Shown: positions 9,030-17,760, counted from the stretch's first letter. The stretch: DNA of 47,176 bases from Roseburia hominis (GCF_021531695.1 NZ_JADYUI010000022.1:1-47176); one strand, 5' to 3'. Numbers and translations: made by a program. The notes: a model not told the origin generated them from the letters alone.

Positions 9030-9062
9030 TTTGTAAAGCGGACATTTGCAGTCCGCTTCGCT
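9030..9062 (-). repeat. 33-nt hairpin repeat, copy 2 (tex leader)
   Basis: On the minus strand this reads as an 8-bp perfect stem (AAGCGGAC with GTCCGCTT) with loop TGCAAAT, followed by a conserved TACAAAA tail. It occupies the tex 5' leader, ending 13 nt before the start codon and overlapping the approach to the ribosome site. See copy 1 at 6195-6227. Confidence 0.7.
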
Positions 9063-9081
9063 AGAATTTAAGTTGCTTTAT

Positions 9082-9087
9082 ATTATA
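9082..9087 (-). promoter_or_regulatory. Probable extended -10 box of the tex promoter
   Basis: TGTTATAAT on the minus strand is a perfect TATAAT with the TGn extension. The -35 region 17 bp upstream (TGGATT) is weak, which is normal for extended -10 promoters. The start would lie about 60 nt before tex and include the hairpin repeat in the leader. Confidence 0.55.
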
Positions 9088-9125
9088 ACAAATTCTATCG
9101 TGCAAATCCAGCCCTATCCTGCCTG

Positions 9126-9154
9126 TTTACTTTAATCATCAGTCATGATACAAT
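9126..9154 (+). promoter_or_regulatory. Promoter of the DUF4190-like gene
   Basis: TTTACT (9126-9131) and TACAAT (9149-9154) are separated by 17 bp and lie 39 bp before the start codon at 9193. The boxes are close to consensus but not perfect. Confidence 0.5.
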
Positions 9155-9192
9155 GGATGCTATGAAATATGTTTGATAAGGAGGAGCCTTAC

Positions 9193-9564
9193 ATGGACTT
9201 TCAACCAAATCAGAACCAGACACCAAGCTCTTTAGAACAAGGTTCTGCTTCTATGGCATTTGCTTCCCTTGCTTTTGGCATCGTTTCCATCATCACCAGC
9301 TGCTTTGGCACCTCGCTGATTTTTGGTTCTCTTGGTCTAATCTTAGCTTTGCTATCAAAAGGCGGAAGTAATAGCCTTCCCAAAAACACGATCATCGGAC
9401 TGACCTTAAACATCATAGGAGTTGTCATTGGTTGCATGCTGCTCTTATCCAGCCTTATTCTTGTCATAAGTTTTGGAGGCATTGAGAATTTTATGAATGC
9501 CATGCAACAGTATATGGATGCTTATTATTCTGCATTAGATACAATCCAAATAATACTTTCATAA
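9193..9564 (+). CDS. Small membrane protein, DUF4190-like
   Basis: This 123-aa protein has a glutamine- and asparagine-rich N-terminus (MDFQPNQNQTP), then two glycine/alanine-rich hydrophobic hairpins (ASMAFASLAFGIVSIITSC and a second around GLTLNIIGVVIGCML). That is the layout of DUF4190 membrane proteins, whose function is unknown. I chose the ATG at 9193 because AAGGAGG sits 8 nt upstream; the ATG at 9169 has no such site. It stands alone on the plus strand and is closed by a terminator hairpin. Confidence 0.75.
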   Translation: MDFQPNQNQTPSSLEQGSASMAFASLAFGIVSIITSCFGTSLIFGSLGLILALLSKGGSNSLPKNTIIGLTLNIIGVVIGCMLLLSSLILVISFGGIENFMNAMQQYMDAYYSALDTIQIILS

Positions 9565-9590
9565 AAAACATTTATAAAAATCAAATTCAA

Positions 9591-9624
9591 AAACGGGTTA
9601 TCACCATGCTGTGACAACCCGTTT
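9591..9624. terminator. Bidirectional terminator between convergent genes
   Basis: AAACGGGTT and its complement AACCCGTTT form the stem around an inner TCAC/GTGA pair. It lies between the plus-strand DUF4190-like gene and the minus-strand ridA and could serve both, although U runs are short on either side. Confidence 0.65.
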
Positions 9625-9632
9625 CTACATTC

Positions 9633-10007
9633 CTATTTTATTGCAATTGCTTCTATTTCAAGCATAACATCTTTTGGCAGACGTGCTACTTCCACACAGC
9701 TTCTTGCCGGAAAATCACTGGTAAAGAATGTTTTATATACTTCGTTAATTGTTCCAAAATCATTCATTTCCTTGATAAATACCACTGTTTTTACCACATT
9801 ATCCATATTGGTTCCTGCTGCTTCTAATAAGTTAGACAAATTGGTCAATGCCTGTTTTGCCTGCGCCTCAGATCCTTCCGGAATTTCTCCCGTTTCCGGA
9901 ACAACCGGAATAATACCCGATGTATATACCATTCCATTTACCTCAATTGCCTGGGAATATGGTCCGATTGCTGCCGGTGCCTTTGGTGTACTGATTACTT
10001 TTTTCAT
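9633..10007 (-). CDS. ridA: RidA family enamine/imine deaminase
   Basis: RidA proteins hydrolyse reactive 2-aminoacrylate-type intermediates released by PLP enzymes such as serine and threonine dehydratases. The 124-aa protein carries APAAIGPYSQA at the N-terminus, the central TSGIIPV stretch, and the catalytic-arginine motif FPARSCVEVARLPKD near residue 100. The window's serine dehydratase is an iron-sulfur type rather than PLP, so a direct link to it is not implied. The start has AAAGGATG upstream. Confidence 0.93.
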   Translation of the reverse strand: MKKVISTPKAPAAIGPYSQAIEVNGMVYTSGIIPVVPETGEIPEGSEAQAKQALTNLSNLLEAAGTNMDNVVKTVVFIKEMNDFGTINEVYKTFFTSDFPARSCVEVARLPKDVMLEIEAIAIK

Positions 10008-10047
10008 AAATACTACATCCTTTCTTTTTATTTATTTTTATTGCAAT

Positions 10048-10887
10048 TTATTTTATCTTACGAATTGCTTTCTCTGTAATTTCAATTCTTCTCTCTTTAT
10101 ACAAGCGCCCCACCGCACGCTTAAATGCGTTTTTGCTAAGGTGTGTTTCTCTTTTTATTACTTCCGGTGATGCTTTATCCGTAAATGGCAATACGCCCGC
10201 ATATTCTTCAATAATCTCCATCACACGTTCGGCATCTGCATCCATCTGAATATATGCCTTCTCACGCAAAGTCAAATCCAGCTTGCCATCCTCTTTTACG
10301 TTCGTAACCTTGGCCTGAATCACATCACCGATTCTAAGAAAACTATGATCCTCAAAATTAGGAAGCATGCCGGAATACTTATCATCTACTGCAACAAATG
10401 TCCCGAAATTATCACTAAATTCATACACTCTGCCCTCTACGGTATCATCTTTTTGATATGGAGAATCTGTACGAAGTAAATCGTAAATTCCCTTCATACT
10501 GGCACATAATCTGCGACTCTTATCAATATAAAGTGTAACCAGAATTTCATCTTCCGGTTGCACCTTGCAAGTCATTTCTTTATAAGGGAGAAACAAATCC
10601 TTTTCCAATCCCCAATCCAAAAATGCCCCGATTTTTCCAACCTGAAGCACTTTTAGCACTGCAAGTCCTCCAAGAGTAAGCTTAGGCTCCGTTAATGTTG
10701 ATATCAATCTGTCCTTGGAGTCTTTGTATAAAAATACTTCCAGCATATCTCCAACCTTCACATTTTCCGGAACCTGTTTTTTCGGAAGGAGGACACGTGT
10801 TTCGTCCTCTTTCTTTTCTGCTAAGTATATACCAAACTCTACTTTTTTTACAACCAAAAGTTTTTGCTTTTCTCCTAATTTTATCAT
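10048..10887 (-). CDS. S1-domain RNA-binding protein, CvfB/YitL family
   Basis: The 279-aa protein has successive S1-like OB folds (LGGLAVLKVLQVGKIGAFLDW and DTVEGRVYEFSDNFGTFV, then GDVIQAKVTNVKEDGKLDLT) and a C-terminal winged helix ending RLYKERRIEIT. This matches CvfB, whose Staphylococcus member affects virulence gene expression; its molecular role is not settled. I start it at the ATG at 10887, preceded by AAAGGAG. It is one of three small genes on the minus strand with ridA and the thioesterase. Confidence 0.85.
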   Translation of the reverse strand: MIKLGEKQKLLVVKKVEFGIYLAEKKEDETRVLLPKKQVPENVKVGDMLEVFLYKDSKDRLISTLTEPKLTLGGLAVLKVLQVGKIGAFLDWGLEKDLFLPYKEMTCKVQPEDEILVTLYIDKSRRLCASMKGIYDLLRTDSPYQKDDTVEGRVYEFSDNFGTFVAVDDKYSGMLPNFEDHSFLRIGDVIQAKVTNVKEDGKLDLTLREKAYIQMDADAERVMEIIEEYAGVLPFTDKASPEVIKRETHLSKNAFKRAVGRLYKERRIEITEKAIRKIK

Positions 10888-10932
10888 TTTTTCTCCTTTT
10901 ATATCCAATGAACTCCACATATACTTTCCAAA

Positions 10933-11640
10933 TCAGCAAATTCCAAACTCTACAATTGCATATGGTTTTTGCCTTTCATCGCTAAGTGCAACAATTACTT
11001 TTTCTCCATTTTCCCAAACATAGGGATAAATGATATCGCCCAGCACTGCCGCTTTTTTATATTCTACCTGTATACTTTCTACTTTCGCTTGCTCTTTTAC
11101 ATACTCCAATGCCATTTCAATATACTTTTCATTATTCACATGATGATTGGTATCTATATGAAATTTTTGCACAGGAAACGTTTCTTTTCCTTCCATTTGA
11201 TCCGGAAGCTTCATTTTTCTTCCGCTTTTTTCCATCTGATAGGGTTCATCGAAAGAATATGCCGACAACATCTTATCGGAAACCTTTTGCGGTCTCCCAC
11301 TTTTGGTATCAATAAAAATCCAGATAGAATTTGCAAAAGCAATCACATTACCATCTTCATCCTGCATCGTAAAATTACGATATCCGTAAAACCCTTTAAA
11401 ATCATATGGCCAGGTATTTATAATAATATTTTCTCCCAAGTGCGGATAGCGTTTCACCTCAATCTGCCAGGACGAAAGCATCCATGCCACATGATTCTCT
11501 TGCAGATAATCCAATCCAATTCCGAGATCCTCTGATTGAAACGTACAGCAATCCTGAAAATAATTTACCAAAGCCGGCACCGTAATCTGTGCTTTCGCAT
11601 TACATTCACTAAACCTCACTCTGCTCTTAAACTGATACAT
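10933..11640 (-). CDS. Acyl-ACP thioesterase (hotdog fold)
   Basis: The 235-aa protein resembles bacterial homologues of plant FatA/FatB, which release fatty acids from acyl carrier protein. Visible features are the N-terminal RVRFSECNAKAQIT strand and the WxLSSW segment. The catalytic-type motif DTNHHVNNEKYIEMALEY (near residues 162-180) has the Asp, Asn and His arrangement. A strong GGAGGGAG site precedes the ATG. It is a cytosolic enzyme, and its chain-length preference cannot be read from sequence. Confidence 0.88.
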   Translation of the reverse strand: MYQFKSRVRFSECNAKAQITVPALVNYFQDCCTFQSEDLGIGLDYLQENHVAWMLSSWQIEVKRYPHLGENIIINTWPYDFKGFYGYRNFTMQDEDGNVIAFANSIWIFIDTKSGRPQKVSDKMLSAYSFDEPYQMEKSGRKMKLPDQMEGKETFPVQKFHIDTNHHVNNEKYIEMALEYVKEQAKVESIQVEYKKAAVLGDIIYPYVWENGEKVIVALSDERQKPYAIVEFGIC

Positions 11641-11701
11641 AATCTCCCTCCATCAAAGTAAAACGGAAATCCCTTGAAATTTTCTATAGATAAAACAAAA
11701 A

Positions 11702-11721
11702 AGCACCACTTCCGTGGCACT
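11702..11721 (-). terminator. Terminator after tRNA-Gln
   Basis: On the minus strand an 8-bp stem (AGTGCCAC with GTGGTGCT, two G-U pairs) around a GGAA tetraloop is followed by TTTTTTGTTTT. It lies 11 nt downstream of the tRNA-Gln 3' end. Confidence 0.85.
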
Positions 11722-11732
11722 TCCTAATATAA

Positions 11733-11804
11733 CTGGCCCACCAGGATTCGAACCTGGAAATGACGGAGTCAGAGTCCGTTGCCTTACCATTTGGCGATGG
11801 GCCA
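11733..11804 (-). tRNA. tRNA-Gln (anticodon CTG)
   Basis: This 72-nt class I tRNA on the minus strand has acceptor TGGCCCA/TGGGCCA with discriminator G. The anticodon stem ACGGA/TCCGT surrounds the loop CTCTGAC, giving anticodon CTG, and the T loop is GTTCGAATCC. No CCA is encoded. It has its own consensus promoter and terminator, so it is a single-gene unit. The weak U-A first pair and CTG anticodon suit glutamine tRNA. Confidence 0.95.
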
Positions 11805-11846
11805 TTAAGCTTTAAGCGCTTTTCCTTTGCGCTGTCAACAAAAGCT

Positions 11847-11875
11847 ATTATACGTGCCAATCAGATGAATGTCAA
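11847..11875 (-). promoter_or_regulatory. Promoter of tRNA-Gln
   Basis: Perfect TTGACA (11870-11875) and perfect TATAAT (11847-11852) on the minus strand are separated by 17 bp. The start would be about 35 nt before the mature tRNA. Confidence 0.85.
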
Positions 11876-11884
11876 CACTTTTTT

Positions 11885-12529
11885 TCAAAAAATTTCAAGT
11901 TTCTTTTCAATCAGCGCATACCATACGCTGTCTCCCCATAACATTTGGGCTTTTCCGGCTGTTCCTTCCACAATATCTTTTTGAATTTTTTCTGTTTTTT
12001 CATCCGGAACCATAACCGTTATCACAACATTCTCGGTGTATACCGTATCAATGATTGTAATTTCTTCCTGCGCTAATATATACTGAATTTTCCCAATTCC
12101 ATTATAATCTGTTGTTATTTCCAGTTTTCTTCCTTCGCGTTTTTCAATCACTTTGCTATTAGCAAGTCCTGCTTTGACCGCTCCCTGATAAGCGCGTACC
12201 AGTCCACCGGTTCCAAGTAGTGTTCCTCCAAAATATCTGGTCACGATTACCAGCACATTGTGTATTTCTTCCCGAAGTAACACATCAAGCATTGGTCTTC
12301 CGGCTGTCTGACTTGGTTCTCCGTCATCCGAGCAACGCTGTAACTCATTGTTTTCCCCTATAACATAAGCAAAACAATTATGCCTTGCATCCCAATACTT
12401 TTTCTTCGTTTCGGCAATATAAGCAATTGCCTCTTCCTCTGATTCAACCCGAAACACAGTTGCAATAAAGCGGGATTTTTTTTCTTCGATTTCTCCGCTT
12501 CCGCCCTCATATACTACTTTATATCCCAT
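11885..12529 (-). CDS. YigZ/IMPACT family protein
   Basis: This 214-aa cytosolic protein has the family core ARHNCFAYVIG, SDDGEPSQTAGRPML and VTRYFGGTLLGTGGLVRAY, followed by the C-terminal alpha/beta domain (DYNGIGKIQYIL). The family is related to eukaryotic IMPACT, a regulator of translation control, but the bacterial role is not defined. It ends close to the tRNA-Gln promoter, so transcription probably stops or overlaps there. Confidence 0.92.
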   Translation of the reverse strand: MGYKVVYEGGSGEIEEKKSRFIATVFRVESEEEAIAYIAETKKKYWDARHNCFAYVIGENNELQRCSDDGEPSQTAGRPMLDVLLREEIHNVLVIVTRYFGGTLLGTGGLVRAYQGAVKAGLANSKVIEKREGRKLEITTDYNGIGKIQYILAQEEITIIDTVYTENVVITVMVPDEKTEKIQKDIVEGTAGKAQMLWGDSVWYALIEKKLEIF

Positions 12530-12642
12530 TCTTTTATTTCATTCCTCTTTCTTCATTTCTTTTTTTATCTTATCATGGCAAAAATGGTTAAGCAATCCAA
12601 AATTGGTTATGCTTATAAATAAGTTTTAAATTTCATATTTTT

Positions 12643-12671
12643 TTGATTAAAACCTTATTATTTGATATAAT
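12643..12671 (+). promoter_or_regulatory. Promoter of the penicillin-binding protein gene
   Basis: TTGATT (12643-12648) and TATAAT (12666-12671) are separated by 17 bp, and TGA in front of the -10 box makes an extended -10. It lies about 70 bp before the chosen start codon. Confidence 0.7.
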
Positions 12672-12739
12672 GTTAAATAGTGTTTCTTTTTATGGATTCT
12701 TTATTTTGTAATCAACAACTATTTTTAAGGAGGCTCACT

Positions 12740-15454
12740 ATGAATTATGGAAGAAAAAGTACCACGGCGAAAGAGAAAGAACTTCTTTCCAAAAGTACCA
12801 TGATTCGTAAAAAGTTTACAGTTATCTTTGCCAAAATGCTCCTTGTGTGTTTTGTTGCATTGATTGTAGTCGGCGGATGCGCCGGATATGGTATATATAA
12901 AGGTATTATTGATTCTGCACCGGAAAATATTGATGCAACACCGACCGGTTACCTCTCTTCCGTATTGGATATAGACGGAAATGAAACAGCAACTTTAGTA
13001 GCATCCGGTTCCAACCGTGTTTATGTAACAATTGATGAAATCCCACTTGATTTACAACATGCTTTTGTCGCAATTGAAGACGAACGTTTTTATGAACATA
13101 ATGGTATTGATTTAACCGGCATTGTCCGTGCAGGAATTACCGGTCTTGCCAGCGGACATTTTTCCCAGGGTGCCAGTACAATCACACAACAGCTCCTAAA
13201 AAATAATGTTTTCACCGATTGGACAAGTGAGACTTCCTTTGCAGATAAACTGGAACGAAAAATTCAGGAGCAATATCTTGCTGTACAATTAGAAAAAACA
13301 GAAGATAAATCCTGGATTCTGGAAAATTATTTAAATACCATCAATCTTGGGCAAAATACACTTGGTGTACAGGCTGCATCAAAACGTTATTTTAACAAAG
13401 ATGTTTCGGAACTTAACCTTTCCGAATGTGCCGTCATTGCCGGAATTACACAGAATCCTTCCAAATATAATCCGGTCAGCAATCCGGAAGCAAACTCGGA
13501 ACGACGCCAGAAAGTTCTTAAAAACATGCTCGAACAGGGTTACATTGACGAAAATGCATACAATGAAGCTCTCGCTGATAATGTTTATGACAGAATTCAA
13601 ATTGTCGATGCCGAAAATTCCAGTGACAATATTAATTCCTATTTCGTAGATGCATTGACAGAACAGGTAATTCAGGATTTGATGGAATTCAAAGGTTACA
13701 GTGAAACGCAGGCATACAAAGCATTGTATCAGGGTGGTCTTACGATTTATTCCACCCAGGACCCAAGAATTCAGCAAATTTGTGATGATGAGGTAAATGA
13801 TGAGGATAATTACGGAACCAACACCCGTTATTCTTGTTCTTACCGCTTAACAATTCAAAAATCAGACGGAACTTACCAGAACTACAGTGAACAGACCATG
13901 TTAAGCTATTATCAGAATTCTAACAGCAAATATAATATTGACTTTGATTCGAAAGAAGATGTTGATGCTGCAATTGCACAATATAAAGAAGATATTATGG
14001 AAGATGGTGACACCATTGTTCCGAATGGGGAAACGATTACTTATACCTTACAGCCACAGGCTTCCATGACAATCATTGACCAGTCTACCGGTGAAGTCAA
14101 AGCATTAGTTGGCGGCAGGGGTGATAAGACTGCAAACAAAACGTTAAATCGTGCTACCGGAACAAAGAGACAACCCGGTTCCACATTTAAAATTTTATCA
14201 ACTTATGCTCCTGCTCTCGACACCGGTGGAATGACTCTCGCAACGGTACAGGATGATGCACCATATGAATACTCAAACGCTTCGCACACACCGGTTAACA
14301 ACTATGATAAGTCTTACCGCGGATTCACTACGATACGACAAGGTATTACTTATTCGATTAATATTGTGGCCGTTAAAACTTTGACAGAACTTGGTGTTGA
14401 TGTCGGCTATGAATATTTGCAGAACTTCGGTTTTACTACACTTTGTGATTCTGACCGCACGCAGGCTCTTGCTCTGGGTGGTATCACAAATGGTGTCACA
14501 AATCTGGAATTAACAGCTGCTTATGCCACTATAGCCAATGGTGGAACTTATACTAAGCCACGATTCTACACAAAAATACTGGATCATGACGGAAATGTAC
14601 TGATTGACAATACTCCTCAGACACATACCGTATTAAAAGAGACAACCGCATGGCTTTTGACCAACGCCATGGAAGATGTTCTTACTACCGGAACCGGACG
14701 TCCCGCCCACTTTGACGGCATGCCACAAGCCGGAAAATCCGGTACTACTTCCAGCAATCGTGATGCTTTATTTGCCGGATACACTCCATATTATACTTGT
14801 GTCGTATGGGGGGGCTATGACGATAATGCAGAATTATCTTATACCACTTATCCAAAGATATTATGGAAATCTGTTATGAGCCGGATTCATGAAAATTTAG
14901 AGCCTAAAGATTTTGTAAAACCAGAAGGTATTACAACTGCCACTGTCTGTAAAAAATCCGGAAAACTTTCTGTCGCAGGCTTATGCGACAGTGACCCACG
15001 CGGAAGTATGGTCGAATCTGAATATTTTGCAACAGGAACGGTACCAAAAGATTATTGTGACCACCATATCCGCGTTACAACCAATCTTGCAACCGGAGGC
15101 ATTGCAGATGACACCTGCCCACCAGAACTTCAATCCTCAAATGTTTACATTTTAGGTGGAAATTCAGCCTCACAGGATGGTCCATACATTTTAAATGAAA
15201 ATCTTGCGAATGCATTAAATGGAATAACCCCTGCTCCGACAACAGATCCAAATGCTACCCAGGTACAACAACCGACTGCTGATCCAAATGCCACTCAGAT
15301 ACAACAACCAGCTGCTGATCCGAATGCTACCCAGGTACAACAACCGGCTGCTGATCCGAATGCTACCCAGGTACAACAACCGGCAACAGATCCAAACGCT
15401 GACCAGGCACAACAACCGACTGATCCAAATGCTACGCCATTACCACAAGAATAA
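12740..15454 (+). CDS. Class A penicillin-binding protein (PBP1A type)
   Basis: This bifunctional peptidoglycan glycosyltransferase/transpeptidase is 904 aa and anchored by one membrane segment (about residues 28-50). The glycosyltransferase domain shows EDERFYEHNGID (catalytic E113) and GASTITQQLLKN. The transpeptidase has the serine motif STFK (S481), SIN (539-541) and KSGT (666-669). The extracytoplasmic C-terminus ends in about five 11-residue repeats of the type DPNATQVQQPA. I chose the ATG at 12740 because AAGGAGG precedes it; an upstream in-frame ATG lacks a site. It stands alone between its own promoter and terminator. Confidence 0.95.
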   Translation: MNYGRKSTTAKEKELLSKSTMIRKKFTVIFAKMLLVCFVALIVVGGCAGYGIYKGIIDSAPENIDATPTGYLSSVLDIDGNETATLVASGSNRVYVTIDEIPLDLQHAFVAIEDERFYEHNGIDLTGIVRAGITGLASGHFSQGASTITQQLLKNNVFTDWTSETSFADKLERKIQEQYLAVQLEKTEDKSWILENYLNTINLGQNTLGVQAASKRYFNKDVSELNLSECAVIAGITQNPSKYNPVSNPEANSERRQKVLKNMLEQGYIDENAYNEALADNVYDRIQIVDAENSSDNINSYFVDALTEQVIQDLMEFKGYSETQAYKALYQGGLTIYSTQDPRIQQICDDEVNDEDNYGTNTRYSCSYRLTIQKSDGTYQNYSEQTMLSYYQNSNSKYNIDFDSKEDVDAAIAQYKEDIMEDGDTIVPNGETITYTLQPQASMTIIDQSTGEVKALVGGRGDKTANKTLNRATGTKRQPGSTFKILSTYAPALDTGGMTLATVQDDAPYEYSNASHTPVNNYDKSYRGFTTIRQGITYSINIVAVKTLTELGVDVGYEYLQNFGFTTLCDSDRTQALALGGITNGVTNLELTAAYATIANGGTYTKPRFYTKILDHDGNVLIDNTPQTHTVLKETTAWLLTNAMEDVLTTGTGRPAHFDGMPQAGKSGTTSSNRDALFAGYTPYYTCVVWGGYDDNAELSYTTYPKILWKSVMSRIHENLEPKDFVKPEGITTATVCKKSGKLSVAGLCDSDPRGSMVESEYFATGTVPKDYCDHHIRVTTNLATGGIADDTCPPELQSSNVYILGGNSASQDGPYILNENLANALNGITPAPTTDPNATQVQQPTADPNATQIQQPAADPNATQVQQPAADPNATQVQQPATDPNADQAQQPTDPNATPLPQE
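15240..15440 (+). repeat. 33-bp tandem repeats encoding the PBP tail
   Basis: About five to six copies of a 33-bp unit encode (A/T)DPNATQ(V/I)QQP. Units in the middle are nearly identical at DNA level while outer ones have diverged, so copy number has probably changed by slippage or recombination. The tail is low-complexity, polar and proline-spaced, and it lies outside the membrane. Confidence 0.9.
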
Positions 15455-15466
15455 AGCTACATGCAC

Positions 15467-15502
15467 AAAAGGAGAATTTGCTCAAACGCAAATTCTCCTT
15501 TT
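15467..15502 (+). terminator. Terminator of the PBP gene (possibly bidirectional)
   Basis: A 15-bp perfect stem (AAAAGGAGAATTTGC and its complement) has a 6-nt loop and ends in TTTT. It can also serve the minus-strand gene ending at 15531. Confidence 0.85.
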
Positions 15503-15530
15503 ATTATTCTCACATCATCATTATAACGCT

Positions 15531-15863
15531 TTAATACTTGCCATGTATATTTGCAAGATGCATCTCTATCATACCACTGTCTGCCAAGCAGCTCAATGCT
15601 TCCTTCTGGGCAGTATTTAAACTGTCACTATATACCTGATTCTCATAATCTACCACAACGGCATGAAGCCTTACAATTAAATACTGCATTGGCACAACTT
15701 CCTTCGGAACATTCTCCTCCGGATACTTTTTCTCATAAATCGCAAGTAACGCCTCCGTATGACCTAACCGGCACTCTATTACTTCTCCATCTTCTGTAAT
15801 AACACACGGACAAAATTGTGTGAATTGTGTCTGAAATGTATTAATAAATTCCTGTATCTTCAT
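15531..15863 (-). CDS. Conserved-looking hypothetical protein
   Basis: This 110-aa soluble acidic protein is not recognised. It starts MKIQEFINTFQTQF, contains a CRLGHTEALLAIYEKKYPEENVPKEV segment and ends with DSGMIEMHLANIHGKY. GAGGGGG precedes the ATG, and the gene follows the SseB-like gene by 18 nt on the same strand, so the pair is probably one operon. There is no signal peptide and no membrane segment. Confidence 0.7.
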   Translation of the reverse strand: MKIQEFINTFQTQFTQFCPCVITEDGEVIECRLGHTEALLAIYEKKYPEENVPKEVVPMQYLIVRLHAVVVDYENQVYSDSLNTAQKEALSCLADSGMIEMHLANIHGKY

Positions 15864-15881
15864 GATTCCCCCTCATCATGA

Positions 15882-16850
15882 TTAATTTGCTTCACATCTT
15901 TCTTCATCAATAATGTCTAAAACCCGTTGAATTTCTGCTCCTTCTATCGGTGCTACACCACAATCAATTCGCTTTCCACTCTCATCAATACGACCCATAG
16001 CGTTTTCTTCTTTCTTCGAAGTTCTTTCAATCGTAAAATAATATGGTTTCTTCGCAGTTTCATTCCATGCCAGATAAATTCTTTTGCAAAGTCCCTGATC
16101 AATTCCTTTTTCCGGTAAATCTACACGAATAAGAAGTAAATCTTCCCGGATATTCAATGCCATAAATTCAAAATCATTCTCCTCATATGGTATTCCCGGT
16201 TTTTGAGGAAATGCGTCAATATATAGTTTCTTGATAAAATCTTCTTTTCCCTCACAAAAATCTTCTGTAAATTTCTGTGGATCAGAAAAGAACATCTGTG
16301 GTATAGTCTTAAACTCCAGACCTTTTCGCAATAAACCAAGATACTGCTCCGGTGAAATATTGATTACCCTTTTTTCTGCTATCATTTTATCATCCTGTGC
16401 TTTTAATTTTTCCAACAGAGCATTTTTTAACAAAATATTTTCATCGAACGGATTGATTGCCAGTCCCTCTATCTTAGACTCCTCTTTTAAAGCAACCAGA
16501 TAACTACCTCTAAAATCCACTTCTAAAATTGTATGATATTTCTGATCTTTTGGAATTTTTTCTTTTCTGGTATATAATGGGAGATACTGCTCTCCTTTTG
16601 AGTTCTTTAAAATACTAGGAACAGGCTGAACACCTTTTGGCAACTGAAAACGGGTTCCCTTTTCCACATTCTTCATAAAAGATAAATCTGTTCCCTCCGG
16701 AAAGACTGCCGGCACAAAAAGATGTGCAAAGCGCAATCCACTCAAAACCATTGTTAGATTTTCTCCATTCCTTTCTTGCAAATAAACCTGCATCTTTTGT
16801 TCCAATTCCGTATTGTCCGGCATTTTCGGTTTGGTATTCGTGTTATCCAT
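15882..16850 (-). CDS. SseB-like domain protein
   Basis: The 322-aa protein has an SseB N-terminal-type domain at about residues 30-150, with LFVPAVFPEGTDL, FQLPKGVQPVPSILKN, LPLYTRKEKIP and a later LAINPFDENILL motif. SseB in Escherichia coli was linked to serine sensitivity, but its molecular role is unclear. The C-terminal half (about 170-322) resembles SseB C-terminal regions. GGAG precedes the ATG. No membrane segments are seen. Confidence 0.8.
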   Translation of the reverse strand: MDNTNTKPKMPDNTELEQKMQVYLQERNGENLTMVLSGLRFAHLFVPAVFPEGTDLSFMKNVEKGTRFQLPKGVQPVPSILKNSKGEQYLPLYTRKEKIPKDQKYHTILEVDFRGSYLVALKEESKIEGLAINPFDENILLKNALLEKLKAQDDKMIAEKRVINISPEQYLGLLRKGLEFKTIPQMFFSDPQKFTEDFCEGKEDFIKKLYIDAFPQKPGIPYEENDFEFMALNIREDLLLIRVDLPEKGIDQGLCKRIYLAWNETAKKPYYFTIERTSKKEENAMGRIDESGKRIDCGVAPIEGAEIQRVLDIIDEERCEAN

Positions 16851-16935
16851 TTTTTTCTCCTTTATTCTACCAATAATTTACACTCGCATTTATTCTAACT
16901 ATTAGTTTATCATTTTTCCATGCTTTTGCAAAGAT

Positions 16936-17166
16936 TTATTCATCAAATGCAACCGTCACAAAATACCCTTTTGATGTTTCCTCGACATCTACTACGGTTC
17001 CTTCTTTAGACTTCAAACGTTCACCAAATTTATAATTTGCTGACATGGCAAAGGCATTACCAAGCGTATAATAATAAGAATTTGGTAATTTCCCTTCTGT
17101 GACCGGAAGCACATCTCCTACCTTTAACAAACCGGTCCGTTCCATTTTGAATTCCATCTTGCGCAT
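16936..17166 (-). CDS. Small hypothetical protein
   Basis: A 76-aa beta-rich protein with a [15 protein letters not shown] stretch and a C-terminal [19 protein letters not shown] hairpin, which suggests a small barrel fold. It lies 15 nt downstream of the DUF308 gene on the same strand, with GGGG about 11 nt before the ATG. No family is recognised. Its shared operon and codon use support a real gene. Confidence 0.65.
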   Translation of the reverse strand: MRKMEFKMERTGLLKVGDVLPVTEGKLPNSYYYTLGNAFAMSANYKFGERLKSKEGTVVDVEETSKGYFVTVAFDE

Positions 17167-17181
17167 TTTATTTTATTCCCC

Positions 17182-17760
17182 TTACAGTTCTTTTGCTTCG
17201 CCATCGACTGCATTGAAATCCTGTTCCATATTTCGGGTTGCTTTTGCTGCCCTTGATACAATAAAGAGTTTGGAAACTCCATCATAAATCAGTGCAATTC
17301 CTACCACTTTAAAAGCAATCTGAGCCGCTTCAAATGCCCGAACAATCAAAACCAATCCAAATATAATTGTGATGACAGAAAGTATCAGCCCCGATATCCA
17401 TGCCGTATCATTTGCCTGTTTTGTATCTACGGCAAGGCGTATCCCTTCTATTCCATGTAATAATAATATAACACCAATAATTGCAGGAATCAGACTGATA
17501 ACAACAGCAGGATTCGCCAAAATCCATACACCAATGACTAAAACAATAATTCCACATATCAATCTGACTGTATTTTTATTTTTATTCAAAAGATAAGTAA
17601 CAATATGTCCTGCACCCATGACAATCAAAAACAACGCCAGTATGGTACAAATAAGATTTGTTGCCTGCGCAGTATACACAAATAATACGATTCCCAGTAT
17701 AATGCAAAGTATTGCAGACAAAATGACATCTGCTTTTATTTTTCTTAACATTTCTCTCAT
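17182..17760 (-). CDS. DUF308 (HdeD-like) membrane protein
   Basis: The 192-aa protein has six hydrophobic segments in three pairs, including GIVLFVYTAQATNLICTILALFLIVMG-type and IIVLVIGVWILANP repeats; the latter is a typical DUF308 motif. HdeD in Escherichia coli is linked to acid resistance at high cell density, but most members are uncharacterised. The C-terminus (RNMEQDFNAVDGEAKEL) is cytosolic and acidic. AGAGG precedes the ATG. Confidence 0.85.
   Translation of the reverse strand: MREMLRKIKADVILSAILCIILGIVLFVYTAQATNLICTILALFLIVMGAGHIVTYLLNKNKNTVRLICGIIVLVIGVWILANPAVVISLIPAIIGVILLLHGIEGIRLAVDTKQANDTAWISGLILSVITIIFGLVLIVRAFEAAQIAFKVVGIALIYDGVSKLFIVSRAAKATRNMEQDFNAVDGEAKEL

Noticed and set aside
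9633-10007. A functional link between RidA and the serine dehydratase in this window
   Set aside because: RidA deals with products of PLP-dependent dehydratases, whereas the SdaAA/SdaAB enzyme uses an iron-sulfur cluster. The genes are also 9 kb apart.
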